From Polyangiaceae bacterium (lineage in GTDB: Bacteria > Myxococcota_A > Polyangia > Polyangiales > Polyangiaceae): DNA of 8,262 bases. The translations under genes were made by a program, and so were the position numbers. Positions 5,733 to 8,262 of this stretch are shown here, piece after piece (positions within the stretch are counted from its first letter, which is position 1; each line of letters begins with the position of its first letter). Location of the stretch: the NCBI GenBank assembly GCA_025934595.1, contig JAICXU010000106.1, forward strand, positions 1 through 8,262. The letters are read 5' to 3'. The notes beneath the pieces are model-generated. The model made no database searches. It saw nothing but the letters and a program-made list of their open reading frames with translations, and had not been told where the DNA came from.

Positions 5733-6977
5733 GTGGAAGAAGCGTTCTTCAGGCGAGAGGCTGGGCGCATCGTCGCCGTGCTCACGCGGATGTTCGGCGT
5801 GCACAACCTGGCCCTCGCAGAAGACGTCGCACAAGAAACGCTCGCGCGCGCGTTCGACGCATGGCGCCTCTCCGGCATCCCGGAGCACGGCGAGGCGCTC
5901 GTCATGGCCGCCGCGAAAAATAGGGCGATCGACGTCGTTCGTCGCGAGCGCACGGCGCGGAGATTCGCGCCGGAGCTCACGCGCATGCTCGAGAGCGAGT
6001 GGACGATGCTTCCCACCGTGGACGAGCTCTTCGCGCCCGCCGCGCTTCGTGACGACGAGCTCCGCATGATGTTCTCGTGCTGTCATCCGAAGCTCGCGCA
6101 CGACACGCAGGTCGCGCTCGTCTTGAACGTGCTCTGCGGTTTTCGGGCGCGTGAGATCGCGCATGCATTTTTTTTGAACGAGGCCGCCGTCGAGAAGCGG
6201 CTCGTGCGCGCGAAGGCGACGCTTTCGGAATCGAAGAATTTGTTCGAGCTCACCAGCGCCGATTTCTCGGAGCGTCTCGCGACCGTGCAACGCGCGCTCT
6301 ATTTGCTCTTCAACGAGGGCTATCACGGCGCGAACGCGGAGGAGACGATCCGCGCGGATCTCTGCGCCGAAGCGTTGCGGCTCGTACGGCTGCTCGTCGA
6401 GCACGCGCCTTCCTCGACGCCGGAGACGCGCGCGCTCGCCGCGCTCTTTTGTCTTCACGCCGCGCGACTACCAGGACGCGCCGACGACGCAGGAAATCTG
6501 TTGCCGCTCGCCGAGCAAGATCGTTCGAAATGGGATCGGAGGCTCATCGCAGAGGGGCTCGCGCATCTCGAAAAATCGCTCGCCGACGATTTCACCGTCT
6601 TCCATCTCGAAGCCGGAATCGCGGCGCTTCATGCCGGCGCGCCGAGCACGAAAGACACGCGCTGGGGCGACATCGTCAAGCACTACGATCTCCTGATGAA
6701 GCTCGAGCCGTCGCCGGTCGTGGCGTTGAGCCGTGCGATCGCGATCGCGGAGCGTGACGGGCCCGAAGAAGGTCTTCTGGCCATCCCCGCGATCGAAGAC
6801 GCCGATCGTCTTGCGCCCTATCCCGTGTACCGCGCGGCGCTCGGCGAGCTCGAGCTGCGAGCGGGCCGCGCCGATGCCGCACGCGCGCATTTCGAAGCCG
6901 CGCGCGAGCTCGCTCGAAACGACGGTGAGAGGCGCGCGCTCGAGAAACGGGTGCGCGCGTGCGCGACCTCGGCGTGA
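5733..6977 (+). CDS. ECF42-type RNA polymerase sigma factor with long C-terminal extension
   Basis: The protein is 414 aa with a GTG start. AGGCGG lies 6 bases upstream, and the start is 11 bases after the DGPF stop. Residues 5-75 are sigma region 2 (LAEDVAQETLARAFDAW, then AKNRAIDVVRRER). Residues about 110-165 are region 4, beginning FSCCHPKL (114-121) and including LVLNVLCGFRAREIAHAFF and KRLVRAKATL. Residues about 180-414 form the DUF6596/TPR-like extension, with LLFNEGYHG (191-199), FHLEAGIAALHA (290-301), SPVVALSRAIAIAE (327-340) and a final helix pair around 363-396. This architecture and the DGPF neighbour define the ECF42 group. No anti-sigma factor gene is adjacent, in keeping with the idea that the extension itself controls activity. 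It probably activates its own operon; other targets are unknown. Confidence 0.95.
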   Translation: MEEAFFRREAGRIVAVLTRMFGVHNLALAEDVAQETLARAFDAWRLSGIPEHGEALVMAAAKNRAIDVVRRERTARRFAPELTRMLESEWTMLPTVDELFAPAALRDDELRMMFSCCHPKLAHDTQVALVLNVLCGFRAREIAHAFFLNEAAVEKRLVRAKATLSESKNLFELTSADFSERLATVQRALYLLFNEGYHGANAEETIRADLCAEALRLVRLLVEHAPSSTPETRALAALFCLHAARLPGRADDAGNLLPLAEQDRSKWDRRLIAEGLAHLEKSLADDFTVFHLEAGIAALHAGAPSTKDTRWGDIVKHYDLLMKLEPSPVVALSRAIAIAERDGPEEGLLAIPAIEDADRLAPYPVYRAALGELELRAGRADAARAHFEAARELARNDGERRALEKRVRACATSA

Positions 6978-7009
6978 CTCGGATTCACACGCGTCTGACA
7001 CGAAAGTCA

Positions 7010-7903
7010 TTGCCTCCCATCGGCAAAAATCTTCGCGATCGATTTTGCAGCGAAATTTACGGCAGATCGCGAACGGCATTCACGTTGCAAAACGCGGCGC
7101 ATGCGAGCCTCGTCTTTCTTCTCGTGACTTCGATTTTGATTTCGATGTGCGGGTGCTGGAACAACGCTGACTCCGATCCCCATCCGCTCCCGAGCCCTCC
7201 GCCGTCCTCGTCGAGCTCGCCGCCGCGCGGCTCCGAATGCCATGACGAGAGCCAGATCCAAACGGCACATTCGGGCGATCTCTGTTCTTCGTCGCTCGTT
7301 CTCGAGATGAGCGCACAGAGCTACGGCGACGGCACGGACGTGTACGTCGCGCTGCACGCAGCGTGGAGCTCGGGGTTCCTCGATCTCACGGGCGGAGATT
7401 CGCTCCAGGCGGGCATCGCGTCGATCACCTCGCTTGCCACGCTCGAGCCGCCCGACGGAACGCTGCACTACACCGCGCATTTCGACACGAACGACCCTGG
7501 CGACGTTTCCATTTTCTTGAACCGCGTCGGCGACCGGCTCCCAGGTGCAATCTCGGACGTCGTGGTCGCCGCGCCCTTCACGGTGACCGACGCGCCGACA
7601 ACCTTCACGTACGGCGACTCCGTTCATTTCGCGATCGACCCGCCGCCCGAATCCCAAATGGTCGGCGTCTACGCGAGCGGCGATTGCATCACGAGCTTCG
7701 GGGTCGACGGCGAGACGATGGTCCCGCTGCTCGACGGTGCGGCCACCGTCGGGACTTCCAATCTCTTCGTCGCGGACGGCACGAAATGCATCGTCACGTT
7801 CCACGTCCGCGTGGAGACCGGAGGCACCCTCTCGAACGCGGTCGGCGGAGGCAGCATCCTGGGCCTCCAGGAACGCGGGTTTCAAGCTTCGCTGGAGCTT
7901 TGA
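7010..7903 (+). CDS. Putative lipoprotein / membrane-anchored secreted protein, unknown function
   Basis: The start is uncertain. TTG 7010 (297 aa) gives a basic N-terminus followed by a hydrophobic stretch (ASLVFLLVTSILISM, about 33-46). GTG 6974 overlaps the sigma-factor stop, and TTG 7085 would leave a short, uncharged N-terminus. The hydrophobic stretch ends at SMCGCW. Either Cys could be lipidated, but the lipobox is poor, so a plain membrane anchor is possible. A Pro/Ser-rich linker (PSPPPSSSSSPPRG) follows, then a beta-rich domain with four further cysteines (SECHD, DLCSS, GDCIT, TKCIV) that could form two disulfides. The domain resembles other Myxococcota lipoproteins only in style; I recognise no family. 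It lies 32 bases after the sigma-factor gene on the same strand, so it may be part of that transcript or of the regulon. Confidence 0.75.
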   Translation: MPPIGKNLRDRFCSEIYGRSRTAFTLQNAAHASLVFLLVTSILISMCGCWNNADSDPHPLPSPPPSSSSSPPRGSECHDESQIQTAHSGDLCSSSLVLEMSAQSYGDGTDVYVALHAAWSSGFLDLTGGDSLQAGIASITSLATLEPPDGTLHYTAHFDTNDPGDVSIFLNRVGDRLPGAISDVVVAAPFTVTDAPTTFTYGDSVHFAIDPPPESQMVGVYASGDCITSFGVDGETMVPLLDGAATVGTSNLFVADGTKCIVTFHVRVETGGTLSNAVGGGSILGLQERGFQASLEL

Positions 7904-8262
7904 GGCACGAGCACCGCCGCTCCGGAAATTTCGTCCGCGGCGAGCGCGGCGAGCGCCTCGTTCGCTTGATCGAGCGGATACGACGTCGCTTTCGGCTTCA
8001 GATCGATCTTCGCGGCCAGCTCCAAAAAATCGCGCGCATCGTTGCGCGTCATGTTCGCGACGCTGCGAATTTGGCGCTCGCCCCAGAGCAGCGAGTCGTA
8101 ATCGAAGGCCGGCATGCGATCGAGATGAATGGCATTGATGGCGACGACGCCGCCTTTTCGCAGCGCAGCGAGCGCGGACACGACGACGTCGCCCGCCGGC
8201 GCGAACGTCACCGCGCGATCGAGCGCGTGCGGCGGCTTGTCGTGCGCGTCGCCTGTCCACGT
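7882..8262 (-). CDS. Zinc-type alcohol dehydrogenase (MDR family), C-terminal part only
   Basis: The 126 codons visible run from the right edge to a TGA at 7884-7882. They form the C-terminal part of a medium-chain dehydrogenase: the end of the Rossmann domain (FAPAGDVVVSALAALRKGGVVAIN), the segment AIHLDRMPAFDYDSLLWGERQ, then SVANMTRNDARDFLELAA and the closing AADEISGAAVLVP. These stretches are typical of NAD(P)-dependent zinc alcohol dehydrogenases that oxidise or reduce alcohols and aldehydes in the cytoplasm. The N-terminal zinc-binding domain and the GxGGxG dinucleotide motif lie outside the window, so activity cannot be judged. The gene is convergent with the putative lipoprotein gene and overlaps its 3' end by 22 bases. 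Confidence 0.9.
   Translation of the reverse strand, partial: TWTGDAHDKPPHALDRAVTFAPAGDVVVSALAALRKGGVVAINAIHLDRMPAFDYDSLLWGERQIRSVANMTRNDARDFLELAAKIDLKPKATSYPLDQANEALAALAADEISGAAVLVPQSSSEA

Noticed and set aside
7007..8260. 417-aa minus-strand open frame
   Set aside because: Arg-rich antisense frame covering the putative lipoprotein and an alternative frame of the alcohol dehydrogenase; the dehydrogenase frame has clear family motifs.

Overview
The window looks like a high-GC Gram-negative chromosome of the Myxococcota/Polyangia type. This is inferred from the GC-rich third codon positions on the right side, a Cys-rich CxGGxC-repeat protein, a Pro/Ser-rich putative lipoprotein, and an ECF42-type sigma factor paired with a DGPF protein. 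The taxonomic assignment is an inference; no taxon marker was searched.

Left part (about 1-3604, minus strand): this is one end of an integrated mobile element. An initiator tRNA gene, tRNA-fMet(CAT), lies at 3605-3678. Inside its 3' end follow a tyrosine recombinase (2319-3425), a small excisionase-type helix-turn-helix protein (1989-2210), a conserved-looking protein of unknown function (1321-1992), and a family-A DNA polymerase with a 3'-5' exonuclease domain (1-1324, cut by the left edge). The last three genes are joined by two successive 4-base stop/start overlaps (TTGA and GTGA). The ribosome binding site of the first of them lies inside a perfect 18-bp inverted repeat, so one RNA hairpin could gate translation of the whole coupled set. 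The polymerase gene has no stop inside the window. The spacer between tRNA and integrase holds a terminator, two more inverted repeats and a 10-bp direct repeat, which are candidates for attachment or recombinase arm sites.

Middle (3679-5300): a tRNA promoter; a Cys-rich reading frame on the minus strand that ends at 3782 but has no usable start codon; and an unrecognised helical protein on the plus strand (4303-5274, possibly starting at 4153 with a Pro-rich extension). A hairpin plus T8 tract follows that gene.

Right part (5383-8262): a DGPF/YCII-family protein (5383-5721) and an ECF42-type sigma factor with its long C-terminal extension (5733-6977) form an operon. A candidate autoregulatory promoter lies upstream. 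A putative membrane-anchored or lipoprotein gene follows closely (about 7010-7903). It ends convergently, with a 22-base overlap, against the 3' end of a zinc-type alcohol dehydrogenase that enters from the right edge on the minus strand. No CRISPR array, rRNA or complete insertion sequence was seen.
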